Positions 6,951 through 15,111 of a stretch of DNA of 64,000 nucleotides are shown here, in pieces. The position numbers and the translations under genes are program-made. Under the pieces are notes generated by a model. That model ran no database searches. It was not told where the DNA came from and worked only from the letters and a program-made list of their open reading frames with translations. Source of the stretch: Desertibacillus haloalkaliphilus (GTDB lineage Bacteria > Bacillota > Bacilli > Bacillales > KJ1-10-99); NCBI RefSeq assembly GCF_019039105.1, contig NZ_JAHPIV010000016.1, positions 1 to 64,000 of the forward strand. The letters are read 5' to 3'. Each line of letters begins with the position of its first letter. Within the stretch, counting starts at the first letter, position 1.

Positions 6951-9074
6951 TTAGATCTTTTCTATTTTAACCGCACATACTTTAAATTCTGGCATTCGGG
7001 ACGTCGGATCAAGAGCAGGATTCGTTAGCTGGTTAACTGCTAGTTCTTTCCCCCAGTGATAAGGGACAAATACTGTATCTTTACGAATTGCCTTTGTTAG
7101 ACGTACATCAAGTTCCATTGCTGATCTTGGTGTAGTTAGTTTCACTTTATCGTTATTCACCAAGTTATATTGACTAGCTAACTCTGGGTGAATCTCTACA
7201 TAAGGAACAGGACATTGTTCCATTAAAAACTTCGTTCTACGCGTTTGTGAACCAGATAAATAATGGAAAACGACACGACCCGTTGTTAAAATATGAGGAA
7301 ACTCTTTTGAAGGCGTTTCATCAGCTTCTTCCCAGCCAACGACCGCGAGATTCGCTTTTCCATCTGGCGTTCCAAATTCCTCTTTAAACATTGTCGGTGT
7401 ACCAGGGTGATCTTCTGATGGACACGGCCAAAACACACCATCTTCCTTATCAATACGGTCATACGTAATTCCATAGTAATCAGCTTTACCACCTTTAGTG
7501 GCCACTCGGAACTCTTCGAAGATCTCTTTCGGGTTGTTATAGTTGAAGAATTTACCTCTACCCATACGTTCAGCTATTAACTTCATAATCTCCCAATCTG
7601 GCTTTGATTCTCCGATCGGGTCTTTAACCTTACGAATATGGATGACACGACCTTCAAGGTTTGTTGTTGTCCCTTCATCTTCAGCCCATGTTACTGCTGG
7701 CAAGACAACATCTGCAAACTCGGCTGTTTCCGATAAGAAGAAGTCACTAACAACCATAAAATCAAGCTTTTTAAAGCTATCCCACACATATTCCGTGTGT
7801 GGTGCGGACACAGCTGGATTACTACAGATCACGTGCATCGCACGAATACGGCCTGCTTGAATTTCATCGAACATCTCAAATGCTGATACCCCTGGCTCTG
7901 GCATTTCTTCTGGCTCAATTCCCCATACACCTGAAATATATTTCACTGCTTCAGGATCCGTTAACTTACGGTAGCCTGGCAGTAAATCTGACTTTTGCCC
8001 ATGCTCACGACCACCTTGACCATTCCCCTGTCCTGTAAAGGTAGCCACTCCTGATGCAAATTTCCCAATTTGTCCTCGAACGAGGGCCATTGATGTATAG
8101 AGACGAACATTATTTACACCTTTTGATTGTTGTTCCGCACCTCTAGCAAACATAACGACTGATCGTTGTGACTGACCATACAGGTGAGCCGCTTTAATAA
8201 TTTTTTCAACAGAAATACCAGTGATTTCAGACGTGTATTCTGGTGTAAAGCTCTTAACGTTTTCTTTCATTTCCTCATAGTTATTACAACGGCTGTTCAC
8301 ATACTCCTCATCCACGTAACCTTCGCGAATTAATAGGTGCAACATCCCATTTGCAAGTGCAGAATCCGTACCTGGTTTTAAGTCAAGGTGAACATCTGCA
8401 ATTCTCGCTGTCGGTGTTTCGCGTGGATCAGCGACGATCATTTTTGCTCCCTTGTCTCTTGCTCTCCAAAACCATTGGATGCTTGTTGGATGACATTCAG
8501 CTGTGTTAGACCCAGCCATAAAGAAGCAATCCGTGTGCTCAAGCTCAGGCCATGGTAATGTGGAACCGCGGTCCGTACCTAATGTCTGCAGGAATCCTCC
8601 AGCCGCAGAACTCATACAAAAACGACCGTTATAATCAAGGTAGCGTGTACCTAATGCAACTCGAGCGTACTTTCCGACAAGATAACATTTTTCATTTGTC
8701 ATCGACACTCCACCGAAAACTGATAGCGCATTTTTACCATGTTTGTTTTGCAATTCTTTATAATTCTTTTCAATGACATCTAAAGCTTCTTCCCAGCTTG
8801 ACTCTACAAATTCACCATTCTTCTTGATTAGTGGCTTTGTGATTCGCTCTTCATGGTCAACCGTCTGATAAGCAGTAACCCCTTTCGGGCACATTTTCCC
8901 CATCGTTACTGGCCAATCGTAACGAGGCTCAACACCTACCACTTTACCTGTTTTTTCTTCTAATCGTATATGCATTCCACACTGCATCCCGCAGTAGCAG
9001 CAGTGAGTGGTAATCAACTTTTCCCCATCATGATGTAAGTTTTTCACGCCTTCTTTAACTTGAAACTGTGTCAT
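6951..9074 (-). CDS. Molybdopterin oxidoreductase, NasC/NapA-like (putative nitrate reductase)
   Basis: This 707-residue bis-MGD enzyme has an N-terminal [4Fe-4S] site C25-x2-C28-x3-C32-x29-C62. The segment GRFCMSSAAGG offers C153 as molybdenum ligand, as in NapA and the assimilatory NasA/NarB enzymes; NarG has Asp. No Tat or Sec signal is seen, so it is cytoplasmic. Length and N-terminus resemble the NasC group. Its neighbours are narK, fnr, a cytochrome b and ferredoxin/Rieske subunits rather than nasDEF, so a respiratory nitrate reductase is the best inference. Formate dehydrogenase or another oxyanion reductase is possible. Its ATG follows the cytochrome b stop directly, with GAGGAGG upstream. 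Confidence 0.85.
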   Translation of the reverse strand: MTQFQVKEGVKNLHHDGEKLITTHCCYCGMQCGMHIRLEEKTGKVVGVEPRYDWPVTMGKMCPKGVTAYQTVDHEERITKPLIKKNGEFVESSWEEALDVIEKNYKELQNKHGKNALSVFGGVSMTNEKCYLVGKYARVALGTRYLDYNGRFCMSSAAGGFLQTLGTDRGSTLPWPELEHTDCFFMAGSNTAECHPTSIQWFWRARDKGAKMIVADPRETPTARIADVHLDLKPGTDSALANGMLHLLIREGYVDEEYVNSRCNNYEEMKENVKSFTPEYTSEITGISVEKIIKAAHLYGQSQRSVVMFARGAEQQSKGVNNVRLYTSMALVRGQIGKFASGVATFTGQGNGQGGREHGQKSDLLPGYRKLTDPEAVKYISGVWGIEPEEMPEPGVSAFEMFDEIQAGRIRAMHVICSNPAVSAPHTEYVWDSFKKLDFMVVSDFFLSETAEFADVVLPAVTWAEDEGTTTNLEGRVIHIRKVKDPIGESKPDWEIMKLIAERMGRGKFFNYNNPKEIFEEFRVATKGGKADYYGITYDRIDKEDGVFWPCPSEDHPGTPTMFKEEFGTPDGKANLAVVGWEEADETPSKEFPHILTTGRVVFHYLSGSQTRRTKFLMEQCPVPYVEIHPELASQYNLVNNDKVKLTTPRSAMELDVRLTKAIRKDTVFVPYHWGKELAVNQLTNPALDPTSRMPEFKVCAVKIEKI

Positions 9075-10226
9075 TTATTTTTCCTCCTCAACCGAGTTAC
9101 TGTAAAATTCATCCGAACGTTTTCTACCGAATCCAGGAATATGGATGCCATTGTTGGTTTGAACAGGCCCGTATGGATTCCCTTGTGGTGCTTCTAAATT
9201 TAATTGACTCATGACACGAATGCGTCGACGACAGGCTGGACAATAGTCAGCTAAATATGAGCCATCAGCAAGCTGCAAATCAAACGCTTGTGCTCCTAAA
9301 ATCCCCTTAACATCCTCAATTTGAGCATCGTTACTATATGCTTTTTCACATTTTTTACAGCTTCGAGTATCCAATTGTTCTCCCTCCTGGTAGTTCAATG
9401 GTACTGCTGTTGCTAATGGACGAATCGGTAAATGGAAGAGCTTACCGAATGGGAAGTAAACTAAAAAGATAACAACCGTCATTTGATGGATCAGTGCCAT
9501 ATAGCTATGAGCGAATCCGCCTAAAAATTTATATGAAAGTGTTAATAATAATCCAGTTACTGTTACCGCTAATAAGACATAAATCGGAAATAAATCAAAC
9601 TCTGTTCGTTGAGTTGTTTTTAAATCATGATTATTAGTTCTTCTTACCAACGCCATTACCAAGCCGACTAAAAGCATAAGCGACGCTATATTAAGACCGT
9701 TATAGGCAAGTTGAGCAAATAGTCCATTTGGTGCCATTTGAATCGTTGGGATCCCCATCACAACGATTTGGAACGTATGTGGATCGACCATCTTAAAGTG
9801 CATTAAATTAAATACTAAACTGAATGTAATCGCTAGTGATCCGATACACCCCCAAGCAATTAGCCAATGGGCAATCCCACGATAAATTCCTCGTTTAAAA
9901 ATAAATTTCTGCAAAATGATATTGTCAAATAATGTTTTAAGAATCGCTAACATATTAACTTTCTTGCGTTTTGTATTTCTTAAGTTTTTAAAACTGCGTT
10001 GAAGCATTTGACGTGTTGCTGGTCGAATCGCCCATGAACACATTCTCACGGTTATCCCAATTACAAAAACAATCGATGCAATGACATAACCAAATGACAT
10101 CACCTTCACCTTCGCGAATCCACCAGTAGCGATCCACATCATAACAATTAAGATCAAGACGATGAAAAAAGCATACATGCTAGCTTTTGAATAAAAGGAT
10201 CTTTCTAGTTGTTTCATCCTTGCCAC
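9075..10226 (-). CDS. NarI/HdrE-like cytochrome b membrane subunit with C-terminal zinc-ribbon-like tail
   Basis: This 383-residue protein has about six membrane helices, with histidines inside or beside them (HWLIAWG, FAHSYMALIHQ) that suit b-type haem. It should oxidise menaquinol and feed the molybdoenzyme. The cytoplasmic C-terminal 110 residues carry two Cys-x2-Cys pairs, CKKC and CPAC, which could bind zinc or iron. It is the first gene of the operon. The ATG at 10226 follows AAAGGAG. A 9/10 Fnr box centred at -41.5 precedes a TACAAT -10. I cannot place it in an exact named family. Confidence 0.8.
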   Translation of the reverse strand: MARMKQLERSFYSKASMYAFFIVLILIVMMWIATGGFAKVKVMSFGYVIASIVFVIGITVRMCSWAIRPATRQMLQRSFKNLRNTKRKKVNMLAILKTLFDNIILQKFIFKRGIYRGIAHWLIAWGCIGSLAITFSLVFNLMHFKMVDPHTFQIVVMGIPTIQMAPNGLFAQLAYNGLNIASLMLLVGLVMALVRRTNNHDLKTTQRTEFDLFPIYVLLAVTVTGLLLTLSYKFLGGFAHSYMALIHQMTVVIFLVYFPFGKLFHLPIRPLATAVPLNYQEGEQLDTRSCKKCEKAYSNDAQIEDVKGILGAQAFDLQLADGSYLADYCPACRRRIRVMSQLNLEAPQGNPYGPVQTNNGIHIPGFGRKRSDEFYSNSVEEEK

Positions 10227-10305
10227 TCCTTTATCTGATTTACAGCTTATCGAATCTTGTTGTTTTGTTGATACTCTTATTGTAGTGACAGCTTGCTAAT
10301 CAAAC

Positions 10306-10321
10306 AGTGAATTTTTTCACA
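10306..10321 (-). promoter_or_regulatory. Fnr box of the molybdoenzyme operon
   Basis: Read on the minus strand it is TGTGA-AAAAAT-TCACT, 9 of 10 matches. The -10 TACAAT lies at 10284-10279, exactly where a site centred at -41.5 predicts. Confidence 0.85.
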
Positions 10322-10401
10322 CTCATGTTGATATAGCCTCAAAATATATTGACAAAATAATGAACACCATATTTTGTCAGTTTATTTCAAGCATTAAAAA
10401 A

Positions 10402-10443
10402 GAAGCTGGGCCAAAAGGTTGGTTTACCTTTTGGCCCAGCTTC
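10402..10443. terminator. Strong hairpin terminator
   Basis: An 18-bp perfect stem, GAAGCTGGGCCAAAAGGT and its complement, encloses a 6-base loop. It separates the molybdoenzyme promoter from the radical SAM transcript coming from the right. Confidence 0.75.
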
Positions 10444-10538
10444 TAAGCAATAATCGTAACCACCATCTTCTTTTAAAAGCCCGGTGTGAACGGGTTTCTC
10501 ACAACGGGCATGTGGTGAGTGAACCCATTGCCAATAGT

Positions 10539-10750
10539 TTAACTAGTTTTGTCCCGGTCCCTTTTATAGTTCAAAATCAATAACAACTCAATCGCGATCA
10601 TCTTGATAATACTACTGAGAAATAACAAATATTGGTCATAAGCATAGGGTTCGGTTTATCACCTGACCCATGATCGTAATCACGCTAGAAGTAAGGTAAA
10701 ATAAGCAGTGACCAAGAATGTTCAATGCCCTTAAGCTTTCTATCTCTCAT
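10539..10750 (-). pseudogene. Decayed small membrane protein gene behind the radical SAM gene
   Basis: Two bases after the radical SAM TGA an ATG opens MRDRKLKGIEHSWSLLILPY, which stops at codon 22. The next frame continues with SSVITIMGQVINRT. The third frame gives PYAYDQYLLFLSSIIKM, then a hydrophobic helix, a basic tail NYKRDRDKTS and a stop. Joined, these make one plausible protein of about 70 residues with two membrane helices. The 212-bp length is not a multiple of three, so at least one indel is required. The TGA/ATG closeness suggests past coupling to the radical SAM gene. The product is unknown, and chance frame joining is the alternative. Confidence 0.4.
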
Positions 10751-10751
10751 C

Positions 10752-11837
10752 TCAACGCATCGCTAGTGGGACATACGAACAGCTTGGGTCACTTTCTAGG
10801 TAATCACCCGAAACCGCATAAGCACGCGCTCGTGAACCTCCACAGAGCTCTTTAAATTCGCACATTCCACATTTCCCTTTTAATAACGATTTATTACGTA
10901 ATGCATTCATTACTGGGGAATCGCGATAAATCTCTGGTAACGTTTGCTCCCGAACATTGCCGCATTTTATGGGTAGGAACCCGCTCGGGTAAACATCTCC
11001 AAGATGCGAAATAAATACAAATCCATCCCCATCATTTACACCCTGTGGCGCTCGACCAAGCGCATCCGTTATTTTTGAGCCTTCACCAGCCACAAATGGA
11101 TTTCGCTTACGCTCCTGAGCAAATACACGTCGATAAAATGGGGCTTCCGTTGCTTTTACATGGAATGGCATTTCTTGTTGGATTCGGTACATCCATTTCA
11201 TCACCGCTTCGTGCTGTTTTGGTGTAATCATATCTTTTTGCATCCCTCTCCCGGTTGGAATGAGGAAAAACAAACTCCATAAGACCGCACCCATATCTTT
11301 AACCTTTTCGGCAATTGCCTCTAAATCATTGAGATTATAGTTGGATACCGTTGTATTAATTTGGATGGGGATGTTTAATTTTTGGAGATGATCGATTCCG
11401 TTCATTGTTAGATCATAAGAACCTCTCGTCCCACGGAAATGGTCATGAATCTCAGCTTTTGATCCATCTAGACTAAACGCCCAACGTGATAAGCCTAGAT
11501 CTTTAGCTTTTTCAATCGCTGATTTCGTAACTTTGGGTGTCGCACTCGGTGTCATTGATAAGGATAACCCTTTTTCTTCGATCGCATATTTCGCCAAGTC
11601 ATACAGATCAGGACGCATTAACGGATCGCCACCGGTAAAGACAAATAACGGATCGTCAAATTGAGACACTTCATCGATTAATTTCTTACCTTCTTCAAAT
11701 GATAATTGTCGCGGATCCGCTGTATATTGCGCTTCAGCGCGGCAGTGGAGACATTTTAATGCACAAGCTCTAGTCACTTCCCAAATGACAATAAATGGAT
11801 GTTGTGAATAATCTCTTTCTTTTCTTAAAAAGTTCAA
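10752..11837 (-). CDS. Radical SAM/SPASM protein (NirJ/AhbC-D-like)
   Basis: This 361-residue enzyme has the radical SAM motif C-ALK-C-LH-C near residue 28 and the segment FTGGDPLMRPDL typical of the fold. A C-terminal SPASM-type cysteine set follows (IKCGN, CGMCEFKELCGG and a final SCS). Such proteins modify peptides or tetrapyrroles; relatives include NirJ and the haem-synthesis Ahb enzymes. The substrate is not readable here. I chose the TTG at 11837, with GAGGGGG six bases upstream. The upstream ATG at 11879 would leave a 14-base leader without a ribosome site. A perfect Fnr box drives it, so an anaerobic role is likely. Confidence 0.82.
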   Translation of the reverse strand: MNFLRKERDYSQHPFIVIWEVTRACALKCLHCRAEAQYTADPRQLSFEEGKKLIDEVSQFDDPLFVFTGGDPLMRPDLYDLAKYAIEEKGLSLSMTPSATPKVTKSAIEKAKDLGLSRWAFSLDGSKAEIHDHFRGTRGSYDLTMNGIDHLQKLNIPIQINTTVSNYNLNDLEAIAEKVKDMGAVLWSLFFLIPTGRGMQKDMITPKQHEAVMKWMYRIQQEMPFHVKATEAPFYRRVFAQERKRNPFVAGEGSKITDALGRAPQGVNDGDGFVFISHLGDVYPSGFLPIKCGNVREQTLPEIYRDSPVMNALRNKSLLKGKCGMCEFKELCGGSRARAYAVSGDYLESDPSCSYVPLAMR

Positions 11838-11926
11838 TAGGATCCCCCTCTTTATGTCCAACTCGCTCAAGTAGATCATTTCAAATATTTACACCTTAAT
11901 GATAGTAGAGGTCATCTAGTTAGGAC

Positions 11927-11942
11927 TGTGAAAAGGGTCACA
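11927..11942 (-). promoter_or_regulatory. Perfect Fnr box of the radical SAM gene
   Basis: TGTGA-AAAGGG-TCACA is a 10/10 match. A TATCAT -10 at 11904-11899 on the minus strand places the box centre about 41 bp upstream of the predicted start. Confidence 0.88.
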
Positions 11943-12002
11943 ATTCTAGCAACTCACTTATTGCTTGTTACAATTTGTTCACACTTCTAGACTTAAACAA
12001 AA

Positions 12003-12126
12003 TACGGGACTTTCCCAAACCTAAGTATCAGTCACCTCAAGGAACAACATCTTGAACTTTATTAAAAAAGTTAACGTGGATATTGTACCTCATCGAGGTG
12101 AGTAATGACTTATGGGAAGCCCCGTA
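12003..12126. repeat. Long imperfect hairpin element (about 124 bp)
   Basis: The two halves are imperfect reverse complements over almost their full length. The outer arms are TACGGGACTTTCCCA and TGGGAAGCCCCGTA, the inner arms TCACCTCA and GAGGTGA, closing on ACTTTATTAAAAAAGTTAA. It lies just past the chemoreceptor stop and may be its terminator, a small non-autonomous mobile element or both. The element at 47730-47841 shares the paired TCACCTCA/TGAGGTGA blocks. Confidence 0.6.
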
Positions 12127-12137
12127 CGACTCTTTTC

Positions 12138-13856
12138 TTATGCTTGTTGATGTAATTTAAATGTATTTATTTTCTCATCAAGGTTTTCAGCTTTCACTGT
12201 TAACCCATTTACTGCAGCGACAATTTGCTGCATCGCTGCCGTCTGTTCTTGTGTGGCAGCTGTTACATTAGCTGTACTTTCTGCATGATCCTCAGAAATC
12301 GATACAATTTCTTCAATCGACTTCACAACTGTTTGAATTTGACGATTCATTTGCTTAATTGCATTAGCAATTTCTTCAACTTCACTAGATACATCATAGA
12401 CGGCTGACGAAATAGCTTCAAAAGACTGACCGGCATCATTTATGATAACCATCCCATCACTAACTGCTGTTTTCTCTTCTTTCGATGCGGCAACAGCCTC
12501 ATTCGTTTCCTTTTGGATTTCATTAATTAATACTTGGATTTGTTGTGTAGATACCGAGGATTGCTCGGCTAATTTGCGTACCTCGTTTGCAACAACTGCA
12601 AATCCTTTACCATGTTCACCGGCACGTGCAGCTTCAATCGCTGCATTTAATGCTAATAAATTCGTTTGATCCGCAATGGTTGTAATCATCGTTATGATCT
12701 CTTCAATTTTAACTGACTTATCATTTAATGATCCGATCGCTGTTGTCATGATTTCTGATTTACTATCAATCAGCTTCATTTGCTCAATTGCTCTTTCAAT
12801 GACTTGATTACCATCATCAGCCTGATTCGAGGTTTTCCCAGCAGCTTCTGAAGCATTCGTCGTCCGAGTTGACATCTCCTCCATCTCCTTTGAGATGTCA
12901 GCAATAATTTGATTCGCATTCGCTGCGCTTTGGACTTGCTGTTTCGAACCTTCATTAATGGTTTCAATATGTCTAGCATTGTCTTCCGTAAAACGAGTCA
13001 CACCTTTGGAGGTCGTCTTCAATTGTTCTGAAGTGGAAGCGACCTGTTCAGTATTTTCCGACACTTCATTTAGTAACGTTTTCAAGTTAACGACCATCGT
13101 ATTGAAGTCTTCTGTCAATTGACCAACTTCGTCTGTTCGCTTGCTTTCTAATGGCTTTACTGTAAGGTCACCATCAGCTACCCGGCGAGCAAATGCAATG
13201 AGTTCTGTAATCGGACGAGTCGTTCTTGCTATGTACCAAACCGTTACAATACCCGCAAGTGCTAGTGGAAAAAAGCCAACTAAAATCGTGCCACTAACCA
13301 TATCCCATGTGCGTTCATGAACAATACTTGCATCAAAATCAATAGCACTAATCGCAATCATTTCTTTATTTGGGTCATGATCCTTAAAGATCGGCGCATA
13401 ACCTGTTAATCGTTCCATGCCCCCAAATTCATAAATGTCAGAATAATGCGGATGCTTCATCTCAATCATTATTTGTAGTGCTTCTTCATCTAGATAAAAC
13501 GTATCTCCAGCCTGAAACCCTTGTGCTTGTAGGTTCTCATCTGCAGCTAAAATCGTCCCATCTAACGAAAGAAGGTATTGGTTCTCAAAAATATTTTTAT
13601 GATCGATCGTCCAGCTAATTACTTCCCCAATTCGCTCAGCCTCAGTCAGATCACCACTTGCTAAGGTAGCAACCTCATCAGGGTCTAATAAGCCTGTCGT
13701 AATGTTAGCGCATCCATAAAGTTCGATGGCAGCTGCCTCTTTAACCTTTTCATAACTAATTTTATAATTAATTACTGAGTTCATGACCATACAAAATACA
13801 ATAATTCCAAAAATGATAATACCTAATTTTTTTGTGATGTTACTTTTATGTTTCAT
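12138..13856 (-). CDS. Methyl-accepting chemotaxis protein
   Basis: This 572-residue receptor has an N-terminal membrane helix (about 11-29), an external sensor domain to about 185, a second helix, a HAMP domain (about 210-265) and a long coiled-coil signalling domain. The hairpin tip [32 protein letters not shown] is diagnostic. The 150-residue ligand domain is of cache-like size; its ligand is unknown. The ATG at 13856 follows AAAGGGGGAG. A perfect Fnr box with a TATAAT -10 makes anaerobic expression likely, which suggests taxis to an electron acceptor or energy taxis. Confidence 0.93.
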   Translation of the reverse strand: MKHKSNITKKLGIIIFGIIVFCMVMNSVINYKISYEKVKEAAAIELYGCANITTGLLDPDEVATLASGDLTEAERIGEVISWTIDHKNIFENQYLLSLDGTILAADENLQAQGFQAGDTFYLDEEALQIMIEMKHPHYSDIYEFGGMERLTGYAPIFKDHDPNKEMIAISAIDFDASIVHERTWDMVSGTILVGFFPLALAGIVTVWYIARTTRPITELIAFARRVADGDLTVKPLESKRTDEVGQLTEDFNTMVVNLKTLLNEVSENTEQVASTSEQLKTTSKGVTRFTEDNARHIETINEGSKQQVQSAANANQIIADISKEMEEMSTRTTNASEAAGKTSNQADDGNQVIERAIEQMKLIDSKSEIMTTAIGSLNDKSVKIEEIITMITTIADQTNLLALNAAIEAARAGEHGKGFAVVANEVRKLAEQSSVSTQQIQVLINEIQKETNEAVAASKEEKTAVSDGMVIINDAGQSFEAISSAVYDVSSEVEEIANAIKQMNRQIQTVVKSIEEIVSISEDHAESTANVTAATQEQTAAMQQIVAAVNGLTVKAENLDEKINTFKLHQQA

Positions 13857-13943
13857 CCCGCTCCCCCTTTAACACTATGTTCATAGTAGTAATTTTTACC
13901 TACATTTTTATCCTTTATTATACATCTTTTTAATGATTAAAGG

Positions 13944-13959
13944 TGTGAGTTTTGTCACA
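13944..13959 (-). promoter_or_regulatory. Perfect Fnr box of the chemoreceptor gene
   Basis: TGTGA-GTTTTG-TCACA is a 10/10 match. A consensus TATAAT at 13922-13917 on the minus strand fits a class II site at -41.5. Confidence 0.9.
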
Positions 13960-13993
13960 TTATTTTAATTTTATTTTCTTGCAATACTTTTAT

Positions 13994-14009
13994 CGTGATA
14001 TTTTTCACA
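13994..14009 (+). promoter_or_regulatory. Fnr box of the Mrp-type ATPase gene
   Basis: CGTGA-TATTTT-TCACA is a 9/10 match. TAGGAT at 14031-14036 is the -10 at the expected distance on the plus strand. Together with the site 50 bp to the left it forms a divergent control region. Confidence 0.75.
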
Positions 14010-14058
14010 TCGTAATATGAGATTATCGATTAGGATGAAAGCAAGGAGAGTGATTGAA

Positions 14059-14814
14059 ATGCTTGAAGGAACAACAATTGCTGTAACAAGCGGAAAAGGC
14101 GGCGTCGGTAAGTCAACCGTTTCTGCAAATCTAGCATTAGCATTATCACGATTAGGAAAAAAAGTAGCCCTAATCGACCTTGATGTCTATGGTTTTAGTA
14201 TCCCAAAAATATTAAACATTTCTGATAAACCTAAAACGATGAATGGTAAAATGATCCCAATTGGTTATGAGGGTATGGGTGTGATGTCCATAGGGTTTAT
14301 CTCAAAAGGAAATGAGCCAATTGTCTGGAGAGGACCGATGATCGGAAAAGTGTTAGAACACTTTTTTAATGATGTCATTTGGGGGAAAGTTGATTATACG
14401 ATTCTTGATATGCCTCCAGGTACAGGGGATATCGCCCTCGATATGCACCAAATGCTTCCTAATAGTAAAGAGTTAATCGTGACAACACCCCATCCAAATG
14501 CAACCCATGTTGCTGAGAGAGCTGGAAAAATGGCTCAAAAATCGAATCATGACATTGTTGGTGTTGTCGAAAACATGTCCTATTTCACCCCACCAACCAA
14601 CCAAGATGAGCGTTATTATTTATTTGGTAAAGGTGGCGGGGAAGCACTAGCATCATCCTTAAATACAGAAGTAGTCGCTTCAATCCCAATGTCCATTCCA
14701 AACGAAGATGGTGAGGTTCCAGCGATCGCAACAGAAACGTCAAATCTATTTGAACACTATAACCGATTAGCTCGTACGATAGACCGTAAGCTTTCAGTAC
14801 CGACAAACGAATAA
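14059..14814 (+). CDS. Mrp/ApbC-type P-loop ATPase lacking the usual CxxC
   Basis: This 251-residue protein has a deviant Walker A motif, GKGGVGKST, a LIDLDVYG switch segment and the Mrp signature VVENMSYF. Mrp/NBP35 proteins carry iron-sulfur clusters on a CPHC or CxxC pair just after ENMSYF. Here that stretch reads TPPTNQDERYYLFGKGG with no cysteine, so cluster carriage by the classic route is doubtful. It also lacks an N-terminal MIP18-like domain. The ATG at 14059 follows AAGGAG, and the frame upstream is not translated. The Fnr box suggests service to anaerobic metalloenzymes; that role is inferred. Confidence 0.85.
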   Translation: MLEGTTIAVTSGKGGVGKSTVSANLALALSRLGKKVALIDLDVYGFSIPKILNISDKPKTMNGKMIPIGYEGMGVMSIGFISKGNEPIVWRGPMIGKVLEHFFNDVIWGKVDYTILDMPPGTGDIALDMHQMLPNSKELIVTTPHPNATHVAERAGKMAQKSNHDIVGVVENMSYFTPPTNQDERYYLFGKGGGEALASSLNTEVVASIPMSIPNEDGEVPAIATETSNLFEHYNRLARTIDRKLSVPTNE

Positions 14815-14830
14815 CAATATCCCGCGCAAA

Positions 14831-14872
14831 GGGACTGTCTGAAAAGGAACCGTAACCTTTTCAGACAGTCCC
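14831..14872. terminator. Hairpin terminator after the ATPase gene
   Basis: A perfect 17-bp stem, GGGACTGTCTGAAAAGG and its complement, encloses an 8-base loop and is followed by a T-rich tail. Confidence 0.88.
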
Positions 14873-14954
14873 TTCTTCTGTTATATATACTTTTCCACTT
14901 ATATTTCTTTGTTTTCCATCGAAAAAAAATACTGTACTACATTTTTTTATTTAC

Positions 14955-14970
14955 TGTGCTATTGATCACT
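14955..14970 (+). promoter_or_regulatory. Fnr-like box of the 2-oxoacid oxidoreductase operon
   Basis: TGTGC-TATTGA-TCACT matches 8 of 10 positions and keeps dyad symmetry. TAAAAT at 14992-14997 is the -10 at the exact class II distance. An orphan AAAAAGGAGG at about 15018-15027 has no start codon after it. The rest of the leader to 15111 shows nothing else I can name. Confidence 0.65.
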
Positions 14971-15111
14971 GAAAGCTAGTCCTATAAGGATTAAAATAGA
15001 TTCCGAGCTTGATCTCAAAAAGGAGGACTTTACTACACGAATTAGAGGCTATGAGCTATCGATTGCTTCTACCCTCTTCTTATAAAACTTTTTCAAATGG
15101 GAGTGGAAACT

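Noticed and set aside
4077-10226. A standard narGHJI nitrate reductase beside narK and fnr
   Set aside because: The catalytic protein is about 700 residues with a Cys ligand. NarG is about 1200 residues with Asp, and no NarJ-like chaperone gene is present.
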